Of a stretch of DNA of 64,000 nucleotides, positions 10,930 through 22,030 are shown one piece after another. Both the position numbers and the translations under genes were made by a program. Position 1 is the stretch's first letter; the number at the start of each line of letters is the position of its first letter. Under the pieces are notes generated by a model. The model was not told the origin of the DNA, searched no databases, and was given only the letters and a program-made list of their open reading frames with translations. This DNA is from Kappaphycus alvarezii (Eukaryota; Rhodophyta; Florideophyceae; Gigartinales; Solieriaceae), in assembly GCA_002205965.3 (NCBI GenBank), contig NADL03000691.1, positions 1,116,001-1,180,000 on the forward strand, written 5' to 3'.

Positions 10930-11289
10930 CTCTGTGGATTTGGCACCTCCACGCTGACGTCCTATGCTGTCTTTGTGGCTGAAAGTGCATCCTACGTATC
11001 GGACAGACACATCTGTGGCTAGAAAAGATGCTCCGGACGAAACATGCAAAGTGTTCACTTGAAGTTATGTCGGATCGTTCGTGTATTTCAGTGTGCTTCT
11101 AGTACACTAAAGTAAAACGAAATGGTCAAGTGGGCACAATTTCTATCACATTTCAACTGGTTATGGGCTCAGTTGTATAATTCTTCAGCACGTAACCGTT
11201 TCAGTTCTACTTGTTTATCTATAGTTTTATCTTCTTTCGATCTTACGGATTTCTGCTCGAGTTTCTTCTAAATTCTCTGTTTGATTCGA
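10930..11289. other. No gene recognised; possible leader of copia I
   Basis: About 360 bp between solo LTR1 and the first recognisable gag block of copia I. It could contain the 5' LTR and leader of that element, but I find no second copy to define it. Confidence 0.4.
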
Positions 11290-12378
11290 CGTGTAGGGAG
11301 ACCAAGAAAATATAAAAGTTTGGTGGGAGGCATGAAGAAGATTTCCAACTTTCGCTGCCAAGAACAGAGGTGGCTTTTGAGGCAAAAGGGGTTCTTGATG
11401 TTGTCATCAGCGATTTTCTGAAATAGTAGGGTTCAGAAAATGTCACTTTGACTGATATTGAGGCCAAGAATATCTCGACTGCGCCAGAAACTATCATTAA
11501 AGGTCTAAAATATCACCCTTCCTTGCTTTTTTTGTTGCTCAATCACAAACAATGCAAGATATGGACTCACCTGACGGATCGAAACTCAGTATCTAACATT
11601 GCTTCTCAGGTACAATTGCAATCCAGTTTTTCTCGTATGAGCTACCGTAGCGAGCCCTTTCAGGTTTACGTAGACTAATTTGAGGAACTCTTTAACTATT
11701 AGCTGCATTTGGGAGCTCTGTTGGCAAAGATCTTCAGTTGGCTACGTTGTTCTCATCGTTTGGGGATAAGCATATATCCCTTTTTGGAGCAGTAATTGCA
11801 TCACTTCAGACTCTTAGAGGCAAGCTGTATCAGGAACCAGTCACAGCGAAGCTAATGCAGGAGTATGATGGACATGTTTCAGACATGGAGGAAGAGCCAG
11901 AATGAGAATTGGAGAAGCTTCCAAGTCAGGTCAGGCTCTCGCTGCCGGTGGTAGAAGACCTCTTAGAAACAGAGGACTCTTGGGAAATTGATCTCAAGAA
12001 GATTTTTTCGGTGCAACAAGGAGGGGTATATTGCCCGAAATTGCCCAATGTAGCCTGGATATGAGCATAATGATGATGATGGTAACGCAAAACCCCAGGC
12101 TGAAGCAAACCATCCACAGTTTTTAGTCGCTGAGCGCGAGGATAGAGCGAGGGAGACTAGTGTACTTCCCGAGTTTGCCGTCACAGTAATGGAAAATAGC
12201 TGAATGTGTTCTTGCTCGACTCTGTAGCATCTGGCCACATTTTATGGAACGGATACTGGCTACAAGCTGTCACTACAGTGCTACGTAGGGGTTTTTTCCT
12301 TGGAGACGGTAAGAAATTGTATGCTACGCGCGTAGGAGTCTTGAAGCTATAAACCACTGTGTGTACAGGTGACGTAAC
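11290..12378 (+). pseudogene. Copia I, first part: gag and protease remnant
   Basis: Near 11315-11410 frames read FGGRHEEDFQLSLPRTEVAF and EAKGVLDVVISDFL, the standard copia gag start (FxGxNFxxWKxxMExxLxAKGL). At about 12000-12030 FFRCNKEGYIARNCP is a decayed CCHC zinc knuckle (first Cys now Phe, His now Tyr). At 12205-12240 LLDSVASGHIL corresponds to the D-S-G-A-S-x-H-I protease centre with Gly replaced by Val. The last codons, TGDVT, continue exactly into 19895 once element A and one gtaac copy are removed. Confidence 0.65.
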
Positions 12379-13096
12379 TGATAGGGGTAAATCGGCGGGG
12401 GAAGAGATCCTCAGAACCAATTACCCTGAGAAGGAGGTGTTGCGAGCGACAAAAGTGCTACCGTGGTATTGTTGAACGAACAAAAGGGAGTGTATATAGA
12501 AGTGAGTTGAGGAAGCTACAAGCAAGTATAAAAGGGGCAGGGTCTACCACCGACGCTCTGCGACTAGCGTAAGAAAAAGTTTTCTTGGGTCTGAAGTTGA
12601 CTCTCAACTTCCTACTACTCGGGACTTGGCTTGAACTTGTCTGCCAACTTGCTTCACCCCACTAAAGGAAGCAGTTTACTCGGCTTATATAGACTTTTGG
12701 CTACCCCAAAAGTCTCCAACAAACATACTAATAACCACAAAATGCATTCACGGTAATCGTGTGAACCAGAGAGACTATTAGGAGATATTTCCTCAAGGTA
12801 AATATCTAGGTGCCATACCCATGCCAGCCACCCATCGGCCAGGGGTGGGAATTGATGTGGCCATTATATAGACCTTTCAGAGCTACTTGTAGTATCACAC
12901 ACAACCTGGAACTGTACTGACATCTACTATGACAGCGTGTCCTAAAATGAAAAAAATCAACCGATGAATTTGCCACACTCACCCAAATTAAAAATATCTT
13001 GCAAATTCAAAAACTGAAAAATATCTTCCCAATTCCGATACTGTATACAATCATGGTCCTCATCTAGATTTTTTCGTGTGCGAATTTGGCACATCA
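12379..13096 (-). repeat. 3' LTR of element A
   Basis: Plus-strand limits TGATAGGGG...CACATCA. The adjoining purine tract on the minus strand, GAGCGAGAGGGCG (13109-13097), is the likely polypurine primer. About 340 bp at the U5/R side match the LTRs of B. The U3 side matches solo LTR1 and LTR2 at its terminus, but the ORF region is missing and replaced by about 190 bp of other sequence. Confidence 0.9.
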
Positions 13097-13129
13097 CGCC
13101 CTCTCGCTCAAGACGAACGTCCCGACTCG

Positions 13130-14390
13130 TCACTGTTCTTCTTCTGCTTCCGTTAGTGTTCGCTGTCTTATTGATAAAATGTATGGTCTCTCAAACGGGT
13201 ACGGATGCAACTGATTACCAATATGATGCTCTAAAAAGTAGGTTCGCATTACTGGTACCTCACTTTGTAGCATAGCCTCATATATTGGTTTGATCACATC
13301 GAGGTGGGGTTGAATACATTCTTCTTCCGTGACTCTTCCGAATCTTCCAAGAGTGAAAAAATATATGTGATATGCAAACTCTTCTGGAAGATGCCGGAGG
13401 AATGGATGTCGATAAGAAAAGAAGACGCGCATCATCAAGAACGAATCTTCGTAAGATAAGTGCGGTCCATGTAGCGCCCTAAAACATAAACAGATGCTTA
13501 TCATGAAATAAGAAATGACCTGCGCATCGTTCGCATCCTCGGAGATATTGCGCAGCCAAAAAGATAATCTTCTTCTTCCGACTGTATGCTGTGCATGGTT
13601 GTGAAGCAGAGCTAGAGATGAAGTTGTGGTGGACGGTCCCGATGAATGGCCGCGACCAGCTCCTGACGTACTGGGACCTGCACGAGGTCCTCTCGGGGGA
13701 CGACCGAACCTCTTCTGGGCGGGTTGTTGTCTCCTGAAGGTCCTCCTCTGGTCATCATCACTGCTTCAGGAGGATCCTCGCCGCCTCAACGTTCCCAATT
13801 TGTGGCGGAGAAACGTAAGGTTCCCATAGAGGATACGGGACCAGCCTGTATTCCATATCCGGGGGTAAGGCGTAACTCTCAGTCGCACGTCTTGGTTGTT
13901 CTTGAGAAATACGTAAATTGGACGGATAATATTCAGATACGTTTGCGACAAGTCTCCAGCAGCTACCATTCCATATCTTCCTATAGAGTAATGATATATT
14001 ACCTCCACAAACTCTGGACCTGCTTCCGTGAACCTCCGTTTTGGAATGAAAATAGAACTCTTATTAATAGTCGGAAATCTTCTTCAGGTAGCAATGGTCC
14101 GTTCAACGTACGAAAACATAGGCATATATTAATGTAGAAATGGATGATTACGTGGAGTTCGTAGTAGTCCCGCGTAACCGAGATGATCCATTCCCAGGCC
14201 CTTTTTCCTCCCATAGGAATCATTCTATAGTTAAAGATGAGTATGCCCCGTGGTTGCGCATAGTCCTGTGTGAGAAGGAATTCTTCAGGCCTCTGATGGT
14301 AAGGGACCAGACGACGTGCATGGATGGCCCTCCTTGATCTCTTCCCTGAGCTTGAACAGAGCTGATAGTGCGGGTGTCTTTCCTCCGTGA
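13130..14390 (-). pseudogene. C-terminal double-domain extension of element A pol, frameshifted
   Basis: It is the counterpart of 42299-43500 in element B. Frames contain domain copy 1 (INICLCFRTLNGPLL, then EVIYHYSIGRYGMVAAGDLS) and domain copy 2 (ISICLCFRALHGPHLSYED, then YHIYFFTLGRFGRV). Relative to B, single bases are missing near 14035 and 13885, and at 13792 and 13707 in the linker, so the reading is split over three frames. The function is unknown; it lies where gypsy elements may carry an env-like or accessory part. Confidence 0.6.
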
Positions 14391-15420
14391 CGATGCAAGG
14401 GTTCGAGTACTTGGTTTGGAAGGCCGGCCACTTCACAGCCTGCTGCATTGCTTTTCCATGTACTACAAGTACTTTAGAGCCAACTGAAAAGGTTCTGACT
14501 GCAGGTTCTGCATCCTTATTTCTTGTCTGTGTTAGCGCGCGGTGTGATCTCCAGCCTTCGGTGGCCAGTAGTTCAACTTCCCTACTCTCTTCATCGATAA
14601 TATTTGTTTCCATGTCTCTCTGTAACATTCTAGGAGCCCTTCCGTACATTAGCTCGAATGGTGAGCGTCCATTTCTTCCTCTTCTTCGACGGTAGCCGTA
14701 TAACACTTTTGGTAAGGCATCTTCCCACTGGATTTCATTCTCCAACATAGTTTTCGATATTGCTCGTTTGATGGTTCCAACCATCCTCTCCGCTTTCCCG
14801 TTGGACATAGGAGCGTATGCGAGAACGGTCTTCAGCTGAATCCCTTTCTCTTCCAAAAACGAAGCAGTGAAGTTGCAGTAAAACAAAGGGCGTTATCCGA
14901 GATGATCCTTTTTGGAAGACCAAACGGTTCAATTATTTCTTTTTCGATGAATCTCAGTACCACCTCAGCATTTGCCTCCTCGACTGCAACTGCTATTGGC
15001 CATCCAGTAAGATGTTCCACCCCTATAAGGAGATATTTGTTTCCGGAAGAAGTTTCCTTGAACGGGCCCGCGAAGTCAATTGAGAAGGTTTCAAAGAGAC
15101 CGGAAACTGGAAAACTTAGAGTTGTCTTATACTTCCGTATTGGAGTGAATTTTTGGCAGTTGTCGCAGCTTTTCACGAAGTTATAGACGTCCTTATGGAT
15201 ACCGGGCCACCAGAATCTCTCAGTTACGAATTTTTTGGTTGTTTCGAGATCCCAATGCCCTAGCTCATCATGGAAAGTCCTCAAGATCTTCATTCTTTCT
15301 TTCAAAGGGGCCACTAGTCGGGGACCGGCTTTAGTGTGCCGGAAAGTTTCCCATTCCACAATGTAAAAGCCTTTTGATTCCTGCGTACCCAATTTCGGTG
15401 TTCAAGATCAACCTTTCTCA
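14391..15420 (-). pseudogene. Integrase of element A, frameshifted
   Basis: The N-terminal zinc-binding part (FHDELGHWDLE...CDNCQK) lies at 15285-15160. The catalytic core has the first Asp in FSIDFAGPF (about 15080), the second in RIISDNALCF (about 14905), and Glu in NGKAERMVGTIKRAI (about 14795). A GPY/F-like tail with TKYSNPCIVTEER and HARRLVPYHQRP follows near 14410-14300. One base is missing near 14860 compared with B (five As against six), which breaks the frame between the second Asp and the Glu. Otherwise the enzyme looks intact. Confidence 0.8.
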
Positions 15421-17110
15421 TTTCTAGTCCATCGAGGAATTTGATCAGTCCGTGAATATTAGCTTCGTACTCGTTATCGTTCGGCAACTGCAACTCGGCG
15501 ACTCCGACGATGTCCTCCGAAGCTTTTTCATTTGGAATCAGTGCGTCCCTCAAGCGGGATAGGTAATCGGCAGGCTGATTATTGCGTCCGGGTCTATACA
15601 AATTTCAAACCGATATTCTGCGAAAATGTCGAGCCATCGGGCCAAGCGGTGATGTACATCCTTCTTTTGGAATGCTGTTTTAAGTGCCTGGTGATCAGTT
15701 ATCAAGACAAATTTCTCGAGTGATAAAAGGTATACGCGAAACTTTTTCAGCGCGAAGACGACAGCTAGCGCTTCTTTCTCGCAGACTGAGTATCTCTTTT
15801 CCGCATCATTCAGAGTTCGGCTTGCGAATTGAACAGGGTGTAGTCTTCCGTTTTCATCTTTTTGGGACAAAACGGCACCCAAAGACCGTTCTGAGGCATC
15901 TGTCTCCACAACGAATGGTCTCTTGAAATCTGGGTACATGAGAACTGGGGGACACATAGCTTATCTTTAAGCTCCTGAAATGCAGTTTCCATTTCCTTGT
16001 TCCAGTAAAATTTTCCGTTCTTCGTAGTGCTGGCATGTAACGGTGCTGCAGTCTTGGCGAAATCTTTGATAAATCTTCTGTAATATGAGGCCAGTCCTAA
16101 GAAGCTTCGGACCTCCGTCTTTGAAGCGGGCCTTGGTGCCAACTTATTTTTTTCGTTTTCTCTGGATCCACTCTAATTCCCTCTTGGTCGACGATATGAC
16201 CGAGTAATTGGATAGAAGTTTTCGCAAAGAAGCATTTGCTCAACTTAATTTTCAAGCTATACTCCGATATCCTCTCCACAACTGTCTTGACGTGCGAGAT
16301 GTGCTGATCCAATGTTTCTGAGAATATGACGACATCATCGATATAGACTCTTGCGAATGGAAGTCCTTTCAAAACCTCGTTCATCATTCTTTGGAATGTA
16401 GCTGGTGCATTCATGAGACCAAAAGGCATCACTTCGAACCTGAACGTACCGGCTTTGCTGGTAAAGGTTGTTTTTTCCTTACATTTTTCATCCAATGGAA
16501 TCTGCCAATAGCCAGTGTAAAGGTCAATTGAGGTGAAATATCTCCCGTCCTTCAGGTCCTCGAGGATCTCCTCCATGTTCGGAATCGGAAATCGATCGGG
16601 TATCATTCTCTGGTTCAGTTGTCGGTAATCGACGCAAAAACGCAGCTTTCCATCCTTCTTTGGTGCGACCACAACTGGAAACGACCATGGGGATGAAACT
16701 GGTCGAATAATATCATTTTTCAGCATACTTGTAACATTTTCTGAGATAAATTGGTCATATTTTGGCGGTTGACGTCTAGGCTTGTGGTAAATCGGTTGAG
16801 TGTCGGTAAGTTCGAACGAGTGAGTAACCGGTACACTTGCTTGTCTTAAATCTGAAACGCTCCATGCAATTACTTCGGAAGATGTTAACATGTCGGATAT
16901 TTTCAGTGAGGCGGGGGCGGGAAGGTGCTGCACTTTTCCTTGGATTTCTGCCATTTGGCGCCCTTTTTCTTCTTGATCCTCAACCTCAATATTTTGAAGG
17001 ACCTCTTCCGTCGTGCTCACATCTTCATATATGGAATTCGCGTATTCTTATTTTCTTTGCAAAGGTAATCTTCTTTCATGCTCCGAATTCTGTCCTTTGA
17101 TTCGATATCA
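15421..17110 (-). pseudogene. Reverse transcriptase and RNase H of element A
   Basis: An open frame at 17020-16097 contains the gypsy RT blocks in order: PVVVAPKKDGKLRFCVDYRQ, FTSIDLYTGYWQIPL, FEVMPFGLMNAPATFQRMM and the catalytic RVYIDDVVIFS near 16340. After a shift near 16140, the connection (FLGLASYYRRFIKDFA) and RNase H (VVETDASERSLGAVLSQ, EKEALAVVFALKKFR, LITDHQALK) follow at 16142-15550. All catalytic Asp residues I can check are present. The breaks are single-base and differ from those in B. Confidence 0.85.
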
Positions 17111-17141
17111 TCGCAAAAAGAAACACATTCGGGTTTCAAAC

Positions 17142-19081
17142 TTATCCTAGAATCCAGTCGTCATCTGTTTCAAACCCGGAATCATAATCGTCCCATGCCA
17201 TGTTCATTAACCCCCGAGGGTACCCTTTTCCACTTCCGAAAGTGTTAGTTGGTTCCGAATCTTCGCTGTCATAGCTAGAAGTGAAATCTTCACTGTCCGT
17301 TTCTTTTAAATCTTCAGGATGCGTGCTTTTGTCGAAATCCAGGGGCATCTTCACGGTTCTGCCGTCAATATTAACTGAAACCATTTGGTTGCCCAAGTCA
17401 ATGCATGTCCCTAGTCTTTCCATGGTAGGGCAGCCAATGATTGCATCGAAAGGGAGATCCGGCATGACAAGAAAGTCTACATCAACTTTAGATCCCCAAA
17501 GAACACGGAAACCTTGTCAACAGTGCCCATGCATTTTGAGACGGTTCCATCCGCTACAGTTATTTTTCGAGTCGTTGGAGTAATTTCGAGACCTAGATCT
17601 GTCACCAAAGTTTCTGAAATGAGGTTTGGAACAGCACCCGAATCGAAGAGAGCTTGGGTTTTCATACCCAATACTTTGACTGGTACCAGCTTAAGACGTC
17701 TTGGTGCTGTCGAGGCCGATTGAAGAAACAGTTTCTTACCCTTAGCGGACTTATTAGACCTGATAATTTTTTTGAGTTCTTTTCTCGCATCCTCTGCGTC
17801 GCCCCTCAAAAGTTGACCAAACGTTATCCCAGTTGGGGCCGATGCAAGCTCAGCCACCAAATTGTACCTCTTCACATACTCTAGTACGTCCTTAGAGATA
17901 CTCTTAACTTTCTTACTCTTTTTCGTCTTCTTGGCCGGAGTGACTCCCACTCCTGGAACAACTTGATCAGACCTCTTGGTTCGAGGAGGTACAGGTGCTG
18001 GGATATGCTCCAGCATTCCATACTCTAGCCTAGGTTTCTTCGATAAAATGTTCCCTTCCCCATCCCTTTTTGTCACATTGACTTGACTAATCTCTTCAGC
18101 GATGGATACGTTACCGGCATCCGTCAACCTTTGATCCCTTCTATTTTGTAAGATTTTCACCTCTGGTCCTGACTCACTCCTCTTCCGATAAATTTGCTCT
18201 TCTGTTGTCTTTAGACCAGCAGTTACTTTCATGATGCCCATATCGACCGCACTTTGCACAACGAGTGTTTCTATGTGGATTATCAGGACACCTGTTTGCA
18301 AAGTGTCCAGGCTTGTGACAGTAAGAACAGACTTCTGCGGCCTTAGGGGCCCCAGACTGGTTCTTCTTAATGGTAAGAGTAAGGCTTTCCAACTGCGAGG
18401 TTATCATGTCAAGTCGATTATCGAATCGGGTTTCCAACCTTTCTTCCAAGTTTTTGACATCGCTCCTGACAGATTCTAATGCCGCTGCACTAGTAGCCGG
18501 CCTTTGATAATTCTTTTCAGGATGTACGATAGACATCGATGTGCGGGTTTCCCTCGGTACCTCACTCAGTGACTGAAACGTCTCCGAATTTTTGACAAAT
18601 TCTACTATGGTACCCTTCAGTTCATCAAAAGTGTGAGGGCCCTTGATGAGGAGGAAATCGGAGAGCCGCTTATCCCCCATAGCCGCCTTACGCAGCATTC
18701 CGTACTTGGCTTGGGCGTTGAACCCAGCCTTTTCATAAAGATCACACAAGTACACCAATGAGCTTAACAAATCGTCGAAGTTGAGCCGGGCCTCTATGGC
18801 GGTACGAATCATCTCATCTGGTTCTACCTCCTTAGCATACTCTTTCACAAGCCACTCACATACCTCACCGAAGTTACGCCCATTCCCGTTAAGAGACCAC
18901 CCGTCGATAAACTTGGACTTTATTTGTGCTTTGCGTCACCATGAAGATAGGCGAAGATACTTGCGGCCTTCTCTTCATCGCCCTTCTCTCGCATCACAAC
19001 GTTGACATATGTGTAAAGAAACTCCTCAACGTCTTCAGTCTTGCCGCCTGTGAACGTTATACGAGCAGCGTTGAGATCCAT
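17142..19081 (-). pseudogene. Gag and protease of element A
   Basis: The start is the ATG at 19081 (MDLNAARITFTGGKTEDVEE). A matrix/capsid-like part follows with ARLNFDDLLSSLVYLCDLYE (about 18780). Two CCHC zinc knuckles come next, CSYCHKPGHFANRC and CAKCGRYGHHESNC (18330-18230), then the protease with LFDSGAVPNLISETLV near 17645 and the closing FDAIIGCPTMERLG. Compared with B there are single-base differences near 18920, 18180 and 17490 that break or restore frame. In this region B is open over 543 codons, which suggests a fused gag-protease product. Confidence 0.8.
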
Positions 19082-19151
19082 GATTACAGAAAAGAAATCC
19101 CCCGAAGTGTTCCTTACTACTGCTCAACTCGAATACCTCGGGTGCAACCCC

Positions 19152-19167
19152 CTCCACAAGAGTACCA
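19152..19167 (-). promoter_or_regulatory. Likely primer-binding site of element A
   Basis: On the minus strand the 5' LTR ends CCTATCA and is followed by TT and TGGTACTCTTGTGGAG. A TGG start is normal for a tRNA-primed site. I cannot assign the tRNA. Confidence 0.5.
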
Positions 19168-19169
19168 AA

Positions 19170-19889
19170 TGATAGGGGTAAATCGGCGGGGGAAGAGATC
19201 CTCAGAACCAATTACCCTGAGAAGGAGGTGTTGCGAGCGACAAAAGTGCTACCGTGGTATTGTTGAACGAACAAAAGGGAGTGTATATAGAAGTGAGTTG
19301 AGGAAGCTACAAGCAAGTATAAAAGGGGCAGGGTCTACCACCGACGCTCTGCGACTAGCGTAAGAAAAAGTTTTCTTGGGTCTGAAGTTGACTCTCAACT
19401 TCCTACTACTCGGGACTTGGCTTGAAGTTGTCTGCCAACTTGCTTCACCCCACTAAAGGAAGCAGTTTACTCGGCTTATATAGACTTTTGGCTACCCCAA
19501 AAGTCTCCAACAAACATACTAATAACCACAAAATGCATTCACGGTAATCGTGTGAACCAGAGAGACTATTAGGAGATATTTCCTCAAGGTAAATATCTAG
19601 GTGCCATACCCATGCCAGCCACCCATCGGCCAGGGGTGGGAATTGATGTGGCCATTATATAGACCTTTCAGAGCTACTTGTAGTATCACACACAACCTGG
19701 AACTGTACTGACATCTACTATGACAGCGTGTCCTAAAATGAAAAAAATCAACCGATGAATTTGCCACACTCACCCAAATTAAAAATATCTTGCAAATTCA
19801 AAAACTGTAAAAATATCTTCCCAATTCCGATACTGTATACAATCATGGTCCTCATCTAGATTTTTTCGTGCGCGAATTTGCGCACATCA
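19170..19889 (-). repeat. 5' LTR of element A
   Basis: 720 bp, TGATAGGGG...CACATCA on the plus strand, almost identical to 12379-13096. A TATA box (CTTATATAGAC on the plus strand, about 19475) matches that of the related LTRs. Confidence 0.9.
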
Positions 19890-22030
19890 GTAACATCCAC
19901 AAGTGTGATTGAGCTGGAGAATTTAATTTACGTCCCTGACCTCCGTACCTCGTTTTTGAGCTTCCACGGTTGTGTAATCAGGGCTACATGGTACATGTTG
20001 GCAAGTCGTCCTGTATTGGTCTACTGAATGGCGCACTGATTTTTCAGAGGAGAGTGGAACCGGGTGTGTACAAGGTATACGGTGTCCCATCCGCAGCCGT
20101 ATTCTTGGCGGCAGCTGCTGAAGCTAAGGAGCTCCAATTGAATCTGGACAGTGAATGGGAGTTGCGCCACAAAAGATTGGGTCATGCTAGCATCCCAAGT
20201 ACTAAGCGCCGACTCAAAGTCAATGCTATCACTGCGAGTCGTCCGCCGAGAAATATCGAACGCAGTTTATGTGACAGCTGTTTCAACGGCAAGTAGGCAA
20301 GGGAAATGCCTAGAAAAATAACTCGCGCTCAAATGAGCCTGGTGGGGTTGTGCACTCAGATATCTGTGAAACTGTGTCAAAGGATTCGTTCACAGGTCAC
20401 CAGTACATGATACCGTCCACCTATGAGTACTCTGGTTATTTTCCAGTTGTATCAATACCTCGGAAGAGCGAAGCATCTGGTCAGTTTAAGGTTCATATCT
20501 CCTGGATGAAGCGAAAGTTTTCTTGTAAGATTAAACGACTCCAGTCTGCTAGAGGGGGAGAATATCTGGCTTTCAAAGGTTTTTTTTGGCCGAGCAGGGG
20601 ATTGAGAATTGTATATTGCCGTTCTATTCGAAGTATCAGAATGGACTGATGAGATAGTCAATTGTGCTGCTGTTGAATTTTCACGCCCATGGTAGAGCAT
20701 GCCAAACTTCCTCGAGTAATTTGGGCCGAGGCAGTGGTTCATGCGGCAAAAATCAGAAACCACTTCTTTTGTCCCAGAGAGTCTACTAAGACATTAATAG
20801 AGCTGATCCAGGGAGTGAACCCGGATATTTTGTACTTTAGGGCGTTCGGTAGTTAGGAGTGGTCTCATGCCCAGGCGAAGATGCGTCCCAAACTGGATGC
20901 AAAGTCTGAACTGGGTATTTCGATTGGCTGTGATATTAATAGCCAATACGAATTAGGGATCGGGTCAAGGAATGTTGCTTTTATGGCACGAGATGTGATT
21001 ATCGATGAAACCCATTTCCTTTCCGAGATGGGCTGTTTATAGTGCCAAGTATTGGCGGCAGTGATAATAGGACTTTGGGACACGAAGAAAAAGAATCAAG
21101 TGCTATAAGCACCGTCGCTGCGAGCTGAGAACAGAGTTAAGTTGATGGTGTTGCCGAAGTCATTGATGATGTAACGGGTCCTGCCGAGGTGTCTGATGAA
21201 ATAATTGGTCATCTCTTGACTTACATCCCACCCCAAGAGGAACAGGAGATTGAGGGGCAAACTGGGTCATCGGCATCGGCTAAATTATGTGCTGCGATAA
21301 CTAATCTTGTTCCTGTTACTGTAGACGAGGCCCTTTTCCAGAACGAATTCCTGGAGTGGAAGACCGTCATAGAGTCTGAGTTGGTATTATTGAGAGAGTT
21401 TGTAACACGTAAAGTTGTTCCCCGGCCGAAAGGGAAAAAGCCAATGTCCAAAAGCTCGTTTTCGCAAGGAAGCTAGACAGCAGCGGAAAAAATACGCTAC
21501 GCCACAAAGCGCGTATAGTCGTCAAGGGATTTACGAACGGGGAAGTACATCATTCGTTTGCTCCAGTGGTGTATTTCACAACAGTTCGAGTGTTCCTCCC
21601 TGTGGCAGTCCAAAAGGGGTACTAAATTCATCAAATGGACGTTAGGACTGCCTTCTTGCATGGAGAAATCGACGAATAAGTCGACGTGAAATTCCCGCCA
21701 GGCATCAGGTTTCATGAAAATAGTGAGATTCTGAAGCTAAAATGGACCCCTTTTGGGTTGAAACAAGCTCTGTGGCGTCAGAAATGGATCTCTGTGATGA
21801 ACTCTATGAGCCTTAAGAAATTGAAGTCAGATACGTGTGTCTACCAGACAAAGAATTGATGGTTGCTCATCAACGTGGATCGCATCACTCTCATCGGGAA
21901 TAATATAGCAGAGATTTGTAATGTAATGCGTGTCACTGGACTGAGTCAGTCTTCATCCGGGATATGCCTCAGGCAAAAAAGCATTCACTACCCACCTGGC
22001 GATCGAAACCTGCTTTCTCTTTAAGTATTT
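19890..22030 (+). pseudogene. Copia I, second part: protease end, integrase and RT remnant
   Basis: The frame resumes at the element A junction as STSVIELENLIYVPDLRTSF, the usual sequence between protease and integrase of copia elements. The integrase zinc region ELRHKRLGHASIP...CDSCFNGK lies at 20155-20295. RT blocks appear at 21495-21830: ARIVVKGFTNGEVH, FAPVVYFTTVRV, QMDVRTAFLHGEIDE and PFGLKQALW. The sequence then becomes unrecognisable and the YVDD centre, RNase H and 3' LTR are not identifiable. Stops are frequent. Confidence 0.7.

Larger units (their letters stand above)
12379..19889 (-). mobile_element. Gypsy element A (complete, 7.5 kb)
   Basis: A Ty3/gypsy element on the minus strand with LTRs of 718 and 720 bp and a perfect 5-bp target duplication gtaac (12374-12378 and 19890-19894). 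The order from the 5' end is gag with two zinc knuckles, protease, RT, RNase H, integrase, then a duplicated C-terminal domain. Its internal region is nearly identical to that of element B, but its LTRs are half as long and lack the U3 ORF. Its LTRs are almost identical to each other (single-base differences), so insertion was recent. Several single-base indels interrupt the frames. Confidence 0.9.

Noticed and set aside
14387-15186. Plus-strand frames across elements A and B (also 43560-44359 and 46452-46895)
   Set aside because: They repeat identically in both elements only because the underlying pol and gag on the minus strand are conserved.
19130-19167. Extended tRNA match after the TGG of the A/B primer site
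   Set aside because: The following bases (GTGGAGGGGGTTGCACCC) do not form a T-arm that I can match to a known tRNA, so no tRNA is named.
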